Shown here in pieces: positions 14,222 to 27,100 of a DNA stretch of 64,000 bases (the first letter of the stretch is position 1; each line of letters starts with the position of its first letter). Below the pieces are notes generated by a model. It had not been told where the DNA came from and made no database searches. It was given only the letters and a program-made list of their open reading frames with translations. Origin of the DNA: Nymphaea colorata (Eukaryota; Streptophyta; Magnoliopsida; Nymphaeales; Nymphaeaceae); assembly GCF_008831285.2 (NCBI RefSeq), contig NC_045151.1:8930571-8994570 (forward strand), given 5' to 3'. A program made the translations under genes and the position numbers.

Positions 14222-14535
14222 CCTAAGCTGCATTTGGTAACCTCTGATCTCATATCTGAAGACAGACTTGCTGCGCAAATCTGAGGTTAATCTAACTGTA
14301 CATTTAAAAAGCGTAGGTTTCAAATCCATAAGAGTGCTGAAGAGGTCTCAAATTGGAGGGGGAGGGGGAGGGTCTGACGTCAAGTATGGATTTCAAATCT
14401 ACAAATAAAGGTAGAGAGGAGAGGCGAGAGAGAAGGCTGAGGGAGGGAATCTAACATGACTTTTAAAACCTCAGGTCTCACATCCAAAAGGCTACCCTAC
14501 TTCTAAGATCCAAAGTTATCAAACACAACCTAGAG
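14222..14535. mobile_element. Candidate MITE with TTTGGTAACC-like ends
   Basis: The left end reads CTGCATTTGGTAACCTCTG and the reverse complement of the right end reads TTGTGTTTGATAACTTTGG, an imperfect inverted repeat. The interior has a purine-rich GGAGGGGGAGG stretch beside GATTTCAAATC motifs. A similar arrangement recurs at about 21,120-21,345. The target duplication is not clear. Confidence 0.35.
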
Positions 14536-16596
14536 TTGGGTAAAACAGATGCTACAGAAATAAGGTTTTACTTTACAAACGAATTAAGGGTTAATCACTT
14601 GTACGTTTGACACATAAACCGTGAACTATTGTCTGCACTCAACTTCGGCTGACACCCTGTTGTGATTTATTTTTCATGTCACCAGTGATTGATGGTGGAA
14701 CTAGCAGCAATTGGGAAATCTTGCTAACCTAGGGGGACGAATCCATCTAGTGGACGTGGACCTGACTTCCTAAGTTTTTGGATGTCAAGTCCATTTCTAC
14801 ACTCGCAAGCAAGGCTTTGCCATCAAAATGGCAGCTAACATAAATACTATTATTTACAGAACTTGTCCCACTTATTTTCTTATTTATGTAATTATGTTGT
14901 CTGTTAAGCTTGCTAAAATAGTATCATTTCAGAAAGGTTGTTCTTTTTTTTTTCCCACAACTGTGAAACAAAAACGAGGCTTAAATTAAAAACTTCAAAA
15001 TCTCCGTTGTGGCAGAAAAGGGCCAGTCAATAATCTGCTACCAATGTCAGTGCTCAACAAGTTTAACATGCTATATAATTGTATTCCCATGTCCAAAAAC
15101 ATAAAAAACACTACAAAAACATATTTGGACAAGCAAGATGTATTCGATCTTTAATCAAGGTCTAAACTCCATGCATTTTACAGCCATTCTACACAAGAAT
15201 TGCATCTAATCAATCACAGAGACTATCTAAAAATAGAATCATTCTATGCACATAATATATATAAAAAAAGTGAAACTTCACAACTCTGTATCCTACAACT
15301 CCAGTCTATAAGGAAAAGGTTATTCACCATACTAATTTCTGTCATAACTTGTTTCAATTAACCATCATCATCCTCCTAATGCTATTTTTTCCCAGGTTGA
15401 TGTTTCATATTCGTCTAATTCTACGATGCAACAATGTTTATCTGTCCCTAGCCTATATTTACTACTTTGACTTTCCTTCATCAGTTTTTCTTCATCATGG
15501 CGTATTCTAGACAGCTAAGCTTGCTCAATCCCTATTTCTATATTAGGTTTTCAAACAAGTCAGAATATGTGAATTTACCACCTACAAGAAGCAAACCATC
15601 TCAAACATTTTTAGTTACACATCCATAGCTCTCAGCTACTCCCCCTCCCACCCCCCCACCCCCAACAAAAGAATACATCCAAGACCAAGGAGTATTTCAT
15701 TTGTGAATGGGAATAATGAACTAAGTGACATCATAAATTGGCAAACTCACTGAATCCCAACTAGTGGCCTGGCAACACAGTCCAAGTAGGCAACCACCCA
15801 CTTATAGTTTTGGATTGAACTGGTCACAACCAAAACCTGGCGAAGTCCGTGTAACTTGATCAACTCGTCCAAGCTACAAGTGTGGATTCAAACTGCTCAA
15901 ATTAGGTTCATTTGTTTACAACCTCCACCAGCATCTCCCAATTGGCTTGACATCTTGCCCCCTCAAAACATTAAACTCCACTCTGTCGCTGCATCAAGAT
16001 ACATAGAACGACCAATAGCCAAGCAAGCAATCAACAATTCGCCGGACGCAAAAAAGAAGAAAGGAGAAATTCAAAAGAACTACAAGTGTCGGGCTCCAAA
16101 TCAATATCCAGAAAATGAAGTAAACAGTTAAGGCCAAAACCCTGGATCGACAAGACAACCACTAAGCGCCAAAACAAGAAACGTCAACAACCTCTCATTG
16201 GTCCGATTTCGCGCCCATTGACCTACTAACGGCTACCTCCGTACGAAAGACGGTTTCAGGGGCCCATTTCATTTCCCTCCGCCATTTTCCTTCTAATGGG
16301 ACCCACAAACCACAACGTCCAACACTTCTCTGCCATCGTGGTCACGTCACATGACTGGCATACAGAAAAAGGACCGCTCGGTGCTACCAGAGGCTTTCTA
16401 ACCGTCCATCTTCAAACTGATGGTTCAGATCAATCCCTTTCTTGCTTTCATTTTTCAAAGGTGGGTCCCTTCTTTCTTGTGTTGTTTCATTTTGGTACAA
16501 ATTTCATGATTTTGAAGGCGCCATTTAATTTATGCTTTTGATGTTTAGAATATGAAGATCCACTTCGGCCTTTTTCACCCCCAAGTGAAGAAATAA
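14536..16596. other. No gene recognised
   Basis: Mixed AT-rich sequence. The expected last exon of the FAX3-like gene (downstream on the minus strand) was looked for here and not found. The stretch 16,180-16,300 is richer in GC but has no identifiable coding content. Confidence 0.4.
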
Positions 16597-17513
16597 GTGA
16601 CAACAGATATTTGACATAGTTACCAAGCACCTTAATTGAACAAAAAATACGGGGAAAAAATAGTGATGTTTTTTAATAATGAATTCATGTGAGATACTAT
16701 ACTAAAAACTTACCTGCTTGACGCTGTAAAAATAAGGCAGAAGATTTTCATGCTTTCCATCCTCTTAAGCTTAATATGCTCCTTTACAACAGTGCACCTC
16801 CTAGAATCATGTCAAACCTAATTGCTGGAATGCTTACAATTAGCATGAAGGAAAGAAATCCACCGATGAACAGCACTGCACCTAAAAATCAAGAATTTAA
16901 AAATCAAGAATTTATTCCAGAAAAAAATCACAAACCGATAGGTTTGTTGTGAAAAGCAAGCCAGCAAAGAAAATATCAGTATCAGTACCATATGGAATTC
17001 CAATGAAAAAATCACGAATTTCAGATATTTTTTTCAACTCAGCACCTTCACTAGTAAAAGTTTCCACTTTCCTTTACTGGCTTTGGAGGGTTCTCCGCTG
17101 CAGAAGAAAGATACTCCCTTCCCTCCATGGTGACTTGTTCTGCAACCAAAGATATATATTTCTTAGCTTTCGTTGCTTGTACTTTGACCTGCTCAGAGAC
17201 ATCTTCAAAAAGCACCATGGCTTTCTTAGAATATCAAAATTAGGTGGACACCATTTAAAATCATATAATTTCCTTACATATCCTAGCTGAAGCAGCTAAA
17301 TATCCTAAAACATCTAGAAAATTTTCCAGTTACACTCGAAATGCCCAAACATATAATATATTCATTTCCCAACTTCACATATCAATCAGTGCTTTCACCC
17401 AATATTGTTGAAACTCAAAAGAGTACATTCCAAGTTGTAAAAGACATGCCTGAGAAACAAAGAGCAATTTTATTTAAGATAATCACTTCTTTGAAGCAAC
17501 TAGTGTTAAAAGA
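16597..17513. repeat. Tandem duplication, copy 1 (FAX3-like exons)
   Basis: This 917-bp copy matches 17,791-18,922 over its whole length at high identity. It begins GTGACAACAGATATTTGAC and ends at CTAGTGTTAAAAGA. Relative to copy 2 it lacks about 240 bp: the join lies near 17,230, where CTTTCTTAGA passes straight into TATCAAAATTAGG. The missing part encodes most of the coiled-coil exon. Its membrane exon (16,714-16,881, minus strand) keeps a normal GCAG/GTAAGT donor but carries an in-frame TAA and TGA. Confidence 0.9.
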
Positions 17514-17790
17514 AACAAAGAGATATTTTATATATATATATGTAAAGAGAGAGTTCAGTTTTCCAAGATTAGCCATGTTTAACATTGATATTCATGTTAG
17601 TGTCTACGCAATATAACTATTTCTTCCATTGACTAGCTAATCATTTTTAAATCTCACTAATTCACCGCCATGGGTAAGCTCTTGTAATGAAGGTTCGGAA
17701 GAAAAGCTAGAACATGTGTTCTCACATGTGGTAAAAGGGAAGCATGTTATCTCAATAAAAATCTGAAAAAATGAAATGTAATTTCTACTT

Positions 17791-18922
17791 GTGACAACAA
17801 ATATTTGACATAGTTACCAAGCACCTTAATTGAACAAAACATACGTGGAAAAAATAGTGATGTTTTTTAATAATGAATGCATGTGAGATACTATACTAAA
17901 AACTTATCTGCTTGACCCTGCAAATATAAGGCAGAAGATTTTCATGCTTTCCATCCTCTTAAGCTTAATATGCTCCTTTAAAGTGCACCTCCTAGAATCA
18001 TGCCAAACCTAATTGCTGGAATGCTTACAATTAGCATGAAGGAGAGAAATCCACCGATGAACAGCCGTGCACCTGAAAATCAAGAATTTATACCAGAAAA
18101 AAATCACAAACTGATAGGTTTGTTGTGAAAAAGCAAGCCAGCAAAGAAAATATCAGTATCAGTTACCATATGGAATTCCAATGAAAAAATCACGAATTTC
18201 AGATATTTTTTTCAACTCAGCACCTTCACTAGTAAAAGTTTCCACTTTCCTTTACTGGCTTTGGAGGGTTCTCCGTTGCAGAAGAAAGATACTCCCTTCC
18301 TCTATGGTGACTTGTTCTGCAATCAAAGATATATATTTCCTAGCTTTCTTTGCTTGTACTTTGGCCTGCTCAGAGACATCTTCAAAAAGCACCATGGCTT
18401 TCTTAGGATACAATTCATACGCTTCCTCTGACAAGTCTTTCATTTTCGCAGCCTGCTCTTTGTAAGATTCTATCGTGCTCTTCCATGCTTCTTGTGACTC
18501 TTCCAACTGCTTCTCAAGCTCATTCTTCAATTTTTCCACTTTAAAATCCAGATAATGGTCCTGAACAAACAATTATGATCACAAACTCCAAAAGGTTTGG
18601 CAAAACATAAAAAGAAATTATATACAACACCAATATGTCATAGCAAAATTAGGTGGACACCATTTAAAATCATATAATTTCCTTTACATATCCTAGCTGA
18701 AGCAGCTAAATATCCTAAAACATATAGAAAATTTTCCAGTTACACTCGAAATTCCCAAACATATAATATATTCATTTGCCAACTTCACATATCAATCAGT
18801 GCTTTCACCCAATATTGTCGAAACTCAAAAGAGTACATTCCAAGTTGTAAAAGACATTCCTGAGAAACAAAGAGCAATTTTATTTAAGATAATCACTTCT
18901 TTGAAGCAACTAGTGTTAAAAG
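17791..18922. repeat. Tandem duplication, copy 2 (FAX3-like exons)
   Basis: This 1,132-bp copy begins GTGACAACAAATATTTGAC and ends at CTAGTGTTAAAAGA. It holds the complete coiled-coil exon and the membrane exon of the FAX3-like gene on the minus strand, whereas copy 1 has lost about 240 bp of the former. Shared stop codons in both copies show that the gene was already broken before the duplication. Confidence 0.9.
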
Positions 18923-20151
18923 ACATATTTCTTGGCCTGTGACATGCACACCTCACTCCAACATTCTGTAGACGCATAGATGCACTTCCTAATGCAACTC
19001 ATTTAAAGGGGTCAAACGCCTTCCTGATTTGTGAAAAAATTATAAAAGGGCAAAAAAAAACCTACTAAGGTTTATTAGGGAGGACAACACTTTACTCATT
19101 TCTCTCCCATTACATAGGTGACCAGCAACTCACTGGAGGTGACAAGAGCAGTTATGAACTTTTTCAGTAATGGCGTGCCAATAAATTTTTCTTTTCTACT
19201 TTTTGTCCACAGGTGTTCGGTGCAGGAAATGTTAAAACTAAGACCTTGCGAAGGAGAAGAGGATAAAAAAATAATTTTATGTGTTACATTATGTTGCATC
19301 TTATCCATGTTTAAATTTTAACTTTTATGTTGTAATAGTGAAACACACATTTTTTATGGAAAAAACTTGACTCTACTGAGTCAATAGTCTGCATCTAGCT
19401 GAACCCAGGCTGCGATGAGAAATCCAATGATGGCCTTGCATCATGAATGTTTCACCACTTCAGCTTGCTTCAATGCCTTCAGTAACATTATTTTGTATTC
19501 CCATAACAAAGTTCATAATCTAGGGTATTTCTCGTATCTTTTAACAGATACAAATCAAGATAATAATCCAAAAAAGCGAAACTGAAGTTTGAAGTCAACT
19601 ATCATTCCACACATGCATTTGCCAACTTTTGATTCATGCAAAAACATAGACACATTCTAAACTTGCAGCACACGTACACACACACACACACAACCAATAA
19701 GTAACACATACAGTCAATAAGGAAGACACAAACTTACACAGCCAACCAGGAAGACGCATGCAAGCTATTGACATAACTGGAATGCAGTAGCAAACCATTG
19801 GAGGCAGAAGAAGTGGCCGAATTCCAAACTCTAAAGCAAATGAGGGGCATGCAACCAGCTGAAAAGGAACACAGATACGTACAAGTTTGGATGTAACTGG
19901 AATTAAGCAGCAATGACTGGAGCAAGAAGAAGCGGCTGAATTCCAATGTCAAAAACAATCGAGGCTAAAATGATTCAATGCCATGCAAAATTTTAAGAGC
20001 AACAGAGGAGACTCCAAACTTCTGAAGACAATATTTGTTGCCAGCAATCTCCCAAACTTCGAAAACTCTTGCAAGAAACCAAAAAAAGGGGAAAAGAAGA
20101 GCCCTAGTTACCTCCGATAAAACACAAAACACCCAGGACTGCAACGAAACC
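18923..20151. other. Putative intron of the FAX3-like gene
   Basis: No coding similarity. Contains a short (CA)n tract near 19,675-19,692. Confidence 0.4.
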
Positions 20152-20412
20152 CTAAGAGCTAGAAGAAGCATAAAGGGAAAATGAAACTGAAGCATTACAG
20201 ATCCTTCGTGAGAAGCGGTGGCAAACAGAATCATTCTGCCAGAAGTTAATCTCTGCATGTGAAACTGATTGCGGAAATGCAGGTGATGATGGTTCTTGAC
20301 GTCCATGCACCTGAGAGGAATAGCGCTGCAGCCCTAGGAAGGAAGAAGAGGATGGTGTTGGCGCCCGGCCGACGGAGAAAGTGTGGTTGCCCTCGGAGCC
20401 AAACTTGAGCAT
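20152..20412 (-). pseudogene. Possible first exon of the FAX3-like gene
   Basis: An open frame of 86 codons on the minus strand starts with MLKFGSEG and is rich in Ser, Arg and hydroxylated residues with few acids, as expected of a plastid transit peptide. It lies upstream of the coiled-coil exon in the right orientation, about 1.6 kb away. No sequence motif proves the link; transit peptides are poorly conserved. The link is inferred from position and composition. Confidence 0.35.
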
Positions 20413-22025
20413 CCATGGGAAATTAGGCCCTCAACAGCAGTCCTGGCAGCAAGAGCAGGAGATAACACGAGGGTCCAAGAGAGGAAGAGAAGACGGAGAA
20501 TGGGACGAGTGGCAAGAGGTAACGTTGAAGAGAGGTTTCTGTTGCGTGGTGGCCCTGCGGATTTCATATCTCATCTCATCTCAGACTTTTTTGGATTTTT
20601 TATATTTTATGGATGTATAGTGCATACCAATTAAGGTCGAAGCCAATAATTTTGAAATGAGAAGCAGCAATCAAAATATTCTCACACATTAAATGGGTGT
20701 TTAATATACCTGTAATTATGAAACTTTAGAATCAAAATGTTTAATTCTTAAGGAATTTGTATTACCAAGCAAACAAGGTATTATGCTTTCAGAATTAATA
20801 AATTGAGACATGTGTCTATGTACCCTACCCAACTCGGAACCAGGCCTTGCAAAGGGCTCTATAACTTATTTAAAATTTTTATTTTATTTAAAATATATAG
20901 TTTTTATTATAAATAATTATATTTATTTGTTATATTCTATTTTTATATGTTACATAACATTTTTATGTATATTTTATTACAATTTGACCAGGCTTAGGGT
21001 GAAGTACAACCGACGTCCAGCCCTACCCACATCTACCTATTACCCAATCAAAACACTTGATGACATAAAACGATCTATTTTTGACTCATGAAAGCTCATC
21101 ATATTTAGAGGGGCAAAATTAAGATGCGTTTTATTCTCCACGGATCCCAGATTTGAGGGTCTCTCAAAACAATGATAGCTAAAATTCACAGTTATATCAT
21201 ACTATAGATTTCATCATCTACCCCAAATGTGGATTTTAAATCCACACTTTAATGTAAAAAACATGGATTTGAAATTAGATTGAGGAGGAGAGGGTGAGAC
21301 TTGAATACTACGGATCTCAGGTCCGTGATAATCAAACTCAACCATAGAAAGTATGTATCAAACTTTTGAAAGTTGTTGGTGACATGTCATGAGGTGGATA
21401 GTTCAAATTCATAGTTTGCTTCTGTAACTTTGACCATTAGCACAACTAAAGAATTGGTGAACTATTTAATGTAGGTAACTAATTAACTAGGAGATACCCA
21501 TGAAAACACTTCAACATTCAAATAAATATAGCTTCTCCTAGGACATGAATGGATGAGAATGAAGGTAAGGACTATAAGGTACACAATTTACTTAGGTGGC
21601 TTTATTTGAAATACATACATCATGCAAGAGATTTCTCTAAAAAAAGCCCTTGAACACTGCCAAGTTCAGCCATGTATGTCAATGAATTAGATCCGAAGCA
21701 AGTGTACTTTTGACCATTTATATTTTTTTTGGATGTTCAATTTGGGGGGGGGGGGGGGGGTGCAAGAAAGTTGGTTCTCACTTAGGTAGTGAGATTTTAT
21801 GGTGGATGCAGAAATTCTTTGTATTTTGCGAAAAAAAAGTGCAAGGAATTGCCATGGTGTCTTGCACTTTGTGAAAAAATTTCTACACCCATGATATATT
21901 CCTTCAAACTCAACCCAAAAAGGAACTCAATTGATGAGTCTCGCTTCTAACATAAGCAAATAAATATTATGATGTTGAATGTAGAGTCTTTGGTTTGTGA
22001 AGTTGTCCAAAGATATTTTGGACAT
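20413..22025. other. No gene recognised; MITE-like stretch and G run
   Basis: About 20,870-20,990 is extremely AT-rich. At about 21,120-21,345 there is a MITE-like block resembling 14,222-14,535 (GATTTGAAAT motifs beside a GGAGGAGAGGG run, end GATAATCAAACTCAACC). A run of about 18 G residues lies at 21,745-21,762. No coding region seen. Confidence 0.4.
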
Positions 22026-22457
22026 GGGATGTCAACCAATCGGATAAGGATCGGATATACCCTTGTTCATATTCGCTTTTTGAATATTCACATATCCAGA
22101 TTCGAATACCAATAAACAAAGGTCATATCCAAATCCGAAATTCATTTTTACAAACCGAATCTAATCTGAATATGATTTTTATATTCATATATGAATATGA
22201 ATCCGAATGTTGAAAAATTTTGCAAATTTTCAAAATGTAAGAGAATTACATAATGATATTTGTCTAAAAATAAATCTGTTTCGAAATCGCGAATCTGATC
22301 GGATATTTATGTATATTCAAATAAAAAACTGATTGGATGTCATTTCTTAAATCCGAATATGATCAAATCTCTTAATCAGATATTTTTTTTCTCATGTCCA
22401 ATTTTTTCGGATCGGTTCAATTGGAAATTCGATTCAAATTTGATATATTGACATCCC
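22026..22457. mobile_element. MITE with GGGATGTCAA inverted ends
   Basis: The left end GGGATGTCAA (22,026-22,035) is exactly complementary to the right end TTGACATCCC (22,448-22,457). The 432-bp interior is AT-rich with recurring GGATCGGATA, AATCCGAAT and GAATATG motifs near both ends, typical of subterminal repeats. There is no coding capacity. The same right-end motif appears at 12,985-12,998. An 8-bp target duplication could not be identified. Confidence 0.6.
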
Positions 22458-23921
22458 TATTAGAAATGGATGGCAGGACTAGAAAATCATACCAGGGAGG
22501 GGGATGGTGCTAAAAAGTTTGAGGTGGAGGACAAGGAAGATCGCCACTTGACACTGGTACCTATTGTTAGTAATATTCATTAGTGCCATGATGACAACAT
22601 TATTCAAAGAAGGATTGTTGGGCTTCAACTTGCGCATTGGTGATCATTTGTTTGCAACATAAAAAGTTGGCTCTTGGGAATTCAAAGCGGAGAGTGGTCA
22701 CCTGCTAGCCCCTTGTCGATCCTGTTGTACCAACCCTTTTGGAATACTTGGACTAGTGTTTTTTTGGCATCCATTTGCTGATTTGAGTGGAATTAACATC
22801 TATACCCTATTTTCCAAATAGAGATAAAGGAAATTTAAAAAAAATCATCCATATAAACAAAAAAACTGTTTTATATCTCAAAATTTAAAATTTTAATTCA
22901 TTCAGCATTTCTAACAAAACTTTGGATACATAAAGAAAATTGAAAACTCACAACATATTATAATACTGGAAAATTGCTGCTTTCAACGTCTTTCGTTGAG
23001 CTTGATGATACAAGGATGCCCAAATGTACAATCGATACTTGATTTCTGGGTTCACTTTTATTCTTTTCCAAAACAAGACACAAGGAAACAAACCTTTTAT
23101 AATTTTTTTTATATACAAACTTTTTTGTATTTAATATTAAAAATATCAATATTATGTCTGACAAGAAATAATTGCACAATATATTAAAAACTTTGTTACT
23201 TGTGAAAAAATCAAGAAAAAACTGTATTATATCCACATCTATGTTAAAATAAGTGTCAAATTTGGACAGTGAAATAAATTATTGACAATTCTCATTATGC
23301 GCCGGCTTTTTGTCTGAATCCCGTGAGACATTCAGTTACAACAGACTGCTTGTTTGAAACATTTTTATGAGACATATAGAATGAAAATAGACAATAATTA
23401 TGAACGTTCCATACTACAAACAAGATAAAAAAGTTAAAAGAAAAAGTACATGTTTTTGAACCGTATGCAAATTACATGTGGGCCAACATAAGTAAGGTAA
23501 GAGAAAAAGTACATGTTTTTGAACTACGGCCGAGTTACATGTGGGTTGGTGTCAATATTTTATTGCAAAGTAGCGAGCTACATGTGAGCTGGTGTAAGCA
23601 TTTTATTGCAATGAATCTGAGCATTTATCCGGCTTTTGGTTAAGGGGCACTAGTTCTAAAATTTTAAATTTTTTAAGGAACTCCAAAGATGTAAATAAAG
23701 ACAATTTCCCCAAAGTATCAATTTGAAAATAGGATTTTTTGCGAGTTTGTGTGGTTATTTGCCTACACAATACTCAAACCTGCCTCCATCCAATGGTGAC
23801 TTAAGTGCCCTGCAGTAAAAAAAAAAAAAAAAAAGAAATTCCATGCTCTGCCACTGCTGTTGAATTTAATGAACTTATTCATCAAACATCCAGTTACTAT
23901 CTTTGCTTCATATGGGATAAT
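22458..23921. other. No gene recognised; short local repeats
   Basis: AT-rich. Between about 23,440 and 23,610 three related blocks carry ACATGTTTTTGAAC and/or TTACATGTGGG-like motifs about 65-70 bases apart. An A run lies at 23,818-23,834. No coding similarity found. Confidence 0.4.
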
Positions 23922-23926
23922 AATAC
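23922..23926. repeat. Target site duplication AATAC (left)
   Basis: The same five bases occur at 29,260-29,264 just outside the other LTR. Five-bp duplications are normal for copia integrases. Confidence 0.9.
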
Positions 23927-24090
23927 TGATAAAGTTAAGAGAACTAATCTTTGATTAACCTCGAAAGAATCCCTAACTCCTCTTTATATAGACTAGAGGA
24001 GAGGGATAAGTTACAAGAAAGTCATTAAAAGAAACATTATTACACAAGTGCCCTCTCAAGCCTAATACTGAGTATAAACACGTCTTAACA
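23927..24090 (-). repeat. 3' LTR of the copia element
   Basis: 164 bp, read by eye as identical to 29,096-29,259. It contains TATATAG, and ends in the sense orientation in TTTATCA. Confidence 0.95.
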
Positions 24091-24101
24091 CTCCCCCTCA
24101 A
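24091..24101 (-). promoter_or_regulatory. Polypurine tract
   Basis: On the minus strand the sequence CTTGAGGGGGAG lies directly upstream of the 3' LTR and would prime plus-strand DNA synthesis. The stop codon of the polyprotein overlaps its start (TGA at 24,100-24,098). Confidence 0.85.
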
Positions 24102-27100
24102 GTTGGAGCGTATATGTCAAACAAGCTCAACTTGGAACAACAACTTTGGAATGGTCCTCTTGCAAGAGCTTTAGTAAAAATATCAGCAGTTTGCCCTGTA
24201 GTTGAAATATGGGAGGTGCTTACAAACCCCTTTTGAATCATGTCTCTGGTATAGTGACAATCTACTTCAACATGCTTGGTTCTCTCATGGAAAGCAGGAT
24301 TATTAGCAATAAACAGAGCAGCTTTGTTATCACCTAACAATTGCATAGGAAGAGGCACTTCCACAGTAAGATCCAACATCAGAGATCTAACCCACATAAC
24401 TTCAGCAGTAGCCTGAGCCATAGCTCTATACTCAGATTCTGCACTTGATCTGGCAACCACTGTCTGCTTCTTACTCTTCCATGTAACCAAGTTGGATCCA
24501 ATAAACACACAAAACCCAGTAGTGGATTTTCTGTCAAGGTGACATCCCGCATAATCAGCATCAACATACACAGATATAGTGAGAGATGTACCATTTTGAA
24601 AGAAGAGTCCCATTCCTGGTGAATTTTTCAGATACCTGAGAATCATCATGGCAGCATCCCAATGGACTTTCTTGGGCTTATCCATAAATTGACTCACTCT
24701 GCTGACAGCATAGGCAATATCAGGTCGAGTAACAGTGATATATAGGAGCTTCCCAACAATCCCTCTATATTGTCTAGCATCAACATCTTCAGTATCATCA
24801 TCATACAAGCGAGTATTGATGTCCATGGGTGTAGAGGCAGGTCGACATCCTAGCATACCTGTCTCTTGCAAGACATCAGTAACGTATTTCCTTTGGCACA
24901 TGATAAGACCCTTCTGATTTCTGGCAAACTCAATACCTAGGAAATAGCGTAGCTCACCAAGATCCTTGGTGACAAAGTGTCGTCCAAGGACGCCCTTGAT
25001 GTTGGAAATCCCCTGAATATCATCCCCTGTAACAATGATATCATCAACATAGACAAGAACTATCACTGTACCTGTAGAAGTTTTCTTGACAAAAAGGGAA
25101 TGATCAGCCGAAGAACGTCTGAAGCCCTCATACTCAATATTCTCTGATAATTTTTGAAACCAAGCTCGAGGACTTTGTTTCAGACCATAAATTGCCTTTC
25201 TCAATCTACACACTTTCTGACACTCCCCCTCAGCAACAAACCCTGGTGGTTGCTGCATATACACTTCTTCATGTAGGTCACCATACAGAAAGACATTTTT
25301 GACATCAAGCTGTGATAGAGACCAATTCTTGCTGACGGCAACAGCGAGAAGAACCCGTAAAGAAGCATGTCGTGCCACAGGAGAGAAGGTATCATAATAA
25401 TCAACCCCATAAGTCTGAGTATAGCCTTTTGCAACCAAGCGAGCCTTATATCTCTCAATGCTGCCATCTGCTCTGTATTTAACAGTAAACACCCATCGAC
25501 AACCAACAATAGCTGCATCAGATGAAGGAGTAACTAGTGTCCAGGTGCCTCTAGACTGAAGGGCATCCATCTCTTCTTGCATAGCTGCGGCCCATTTGGG
25601 ATCAGAAAGAGCGTCCATAGGAGTCTGTGGAAGAGCTACAGCCGACAGTCCCTTGACAAACTGGCGGTAAGTAGGAGTGAGTCGAGCCATGGACAAATGA
25701 CCAGAGAGAGGATGCATAGTGCAACTGCGTTTGCCTTTCCTTTGAGCAATAGGCATATCAAGTTCATTAATATGAGGACCAGTAGCATGCTCTGGAGAGT
25801 CCCCTGTGGCATCATCACATAAAGAATGGTCAGCAGGATTTGTGTGTTCAGGAAGTACCTTGGGCATGCTGGGTGAAGGCACAGGAGCACAGGGGGCAGG
25901 TTGAACAGGTTTAGTGCGACGTTGGTAGATAGCCCCAAAACGCGAAGCAACGGGTTGTGGATAACTCATGAGAGGTAAAGGAAGGTGGACTTCATCACTA
26001 AATTCAGGCACCCTTAATTGAGTTCCATTGGGAGAGAAATAAGAGGTGGACTCAAAAAATGTAACATCAGCACTCACATAATATCGACGAGTAGAAGGAT
26101 CATAACAACGATATCCCTTTTGAGTGCGGGAATAACCAACAAAGATCGTTTTGATAGCCCGAGGGGATAACTTATCTCGCCCAGGACCAAGTAACTGAAC
26201 AAAGGCAACACATCCAAAAATACGAGGTGCAACAGAAAACAATTCTCTGTCAGAAAAAAGAACAGAGAAAGGAATAAGATCTCCCAACACGGATGACGGC
26301 ATGCGATTAATAAGATAGCATGCTGTAAGAACAGCATCTCCCCAATAAGAATGGGGAACATGACTGTGTATGATAATGGTTCTGGCGACATCAAGAATAT
26401 GGCGGTGTTTTCTTTCAGCAACCCCGTTTTGTTGAGAGGTATAGGCACAAGAAGTTTGGTGAATGATACCCTTATCCCTGAAAAATTGTTCTAAAGAGGA
26501 AGCACAGAACTCAAGAGCATTGTCAGAGCGCACAATCTTGACACAAGTATCAAACTGAGTCAGAATTTCATTGATAAAATTTTTGATTACATGACCCGCT
26601 TCAGATTTGTGTTTCATAAGAAAAACCCAACTAACACGACTGTAATCATCAACAGCAACAAGATAATACCGATGACCCTGAAGGTCAGGAGTACGACTCG
26701 GGCCCCAAACATCAAAATGAAGTAACTCAAACACAGAGTGGCTACTTCTACTAGACCGCGGAGGAAAGGATGACCGATGGTGTTTGCCTAACTGACAAGA
26801 CTCACATTGAAAAGACGACTTATGAGACAGCTGAGGGAGAACATGCAGCAGTTTCTGAAACGGGAGATGTCCAAAACGTAAATGCCAAGTATAAGCCGAG
26901 GATGAGGACGACCCCGACGAGGTAGATCCAGCAAAGGGAAAGGAGTGCACTAGCCTGTAGAGACCTCCCTGTTCACGGCCACTGCCAATCACCCTGCCCG
27001 TCAGTATATCCTGAAACACAAGAGAGGAAGAGTCAAATATAGCACGACAATTTAATTCTCTGGTAATCTGACTGATAGAAAGTAGGCTATGGGGGAATTC

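Larger units (their letters stand above)
16714..20412 (-). pseudogene. FAX3: FAX3-like plastid fatty-acid exporter, pseudogene
   Basis: The minus strand carries exons resembling plant FATTY ACID EXPORT 3, a TMEM14-type protein of the plastid envelope. The exon at 18,167-18,560 encodes a coiled-coil stretch (LEESQEAWKSTIESYKEQAA) ending in SEIRDFFIGIPYG. The exon at 17,908-18,072 encodes the first TMEM14 helices (FIGGFLSFML, SIPAIRFGMILGGAL). Both exons occur again in copy 1 of the tandem duplication. Lesions: a TAA after GGAL(L) and a TGA after RGWKA in both copies, a frameshift after EEGSIF in copy 2, and a GT-to-AT donor change at 17,907 in copy 2. The last exons (GQAAIATI onwards) are missing. 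I recognise the family from memory; confidence in the family is good and in non-function high. Confidence 0.75.
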
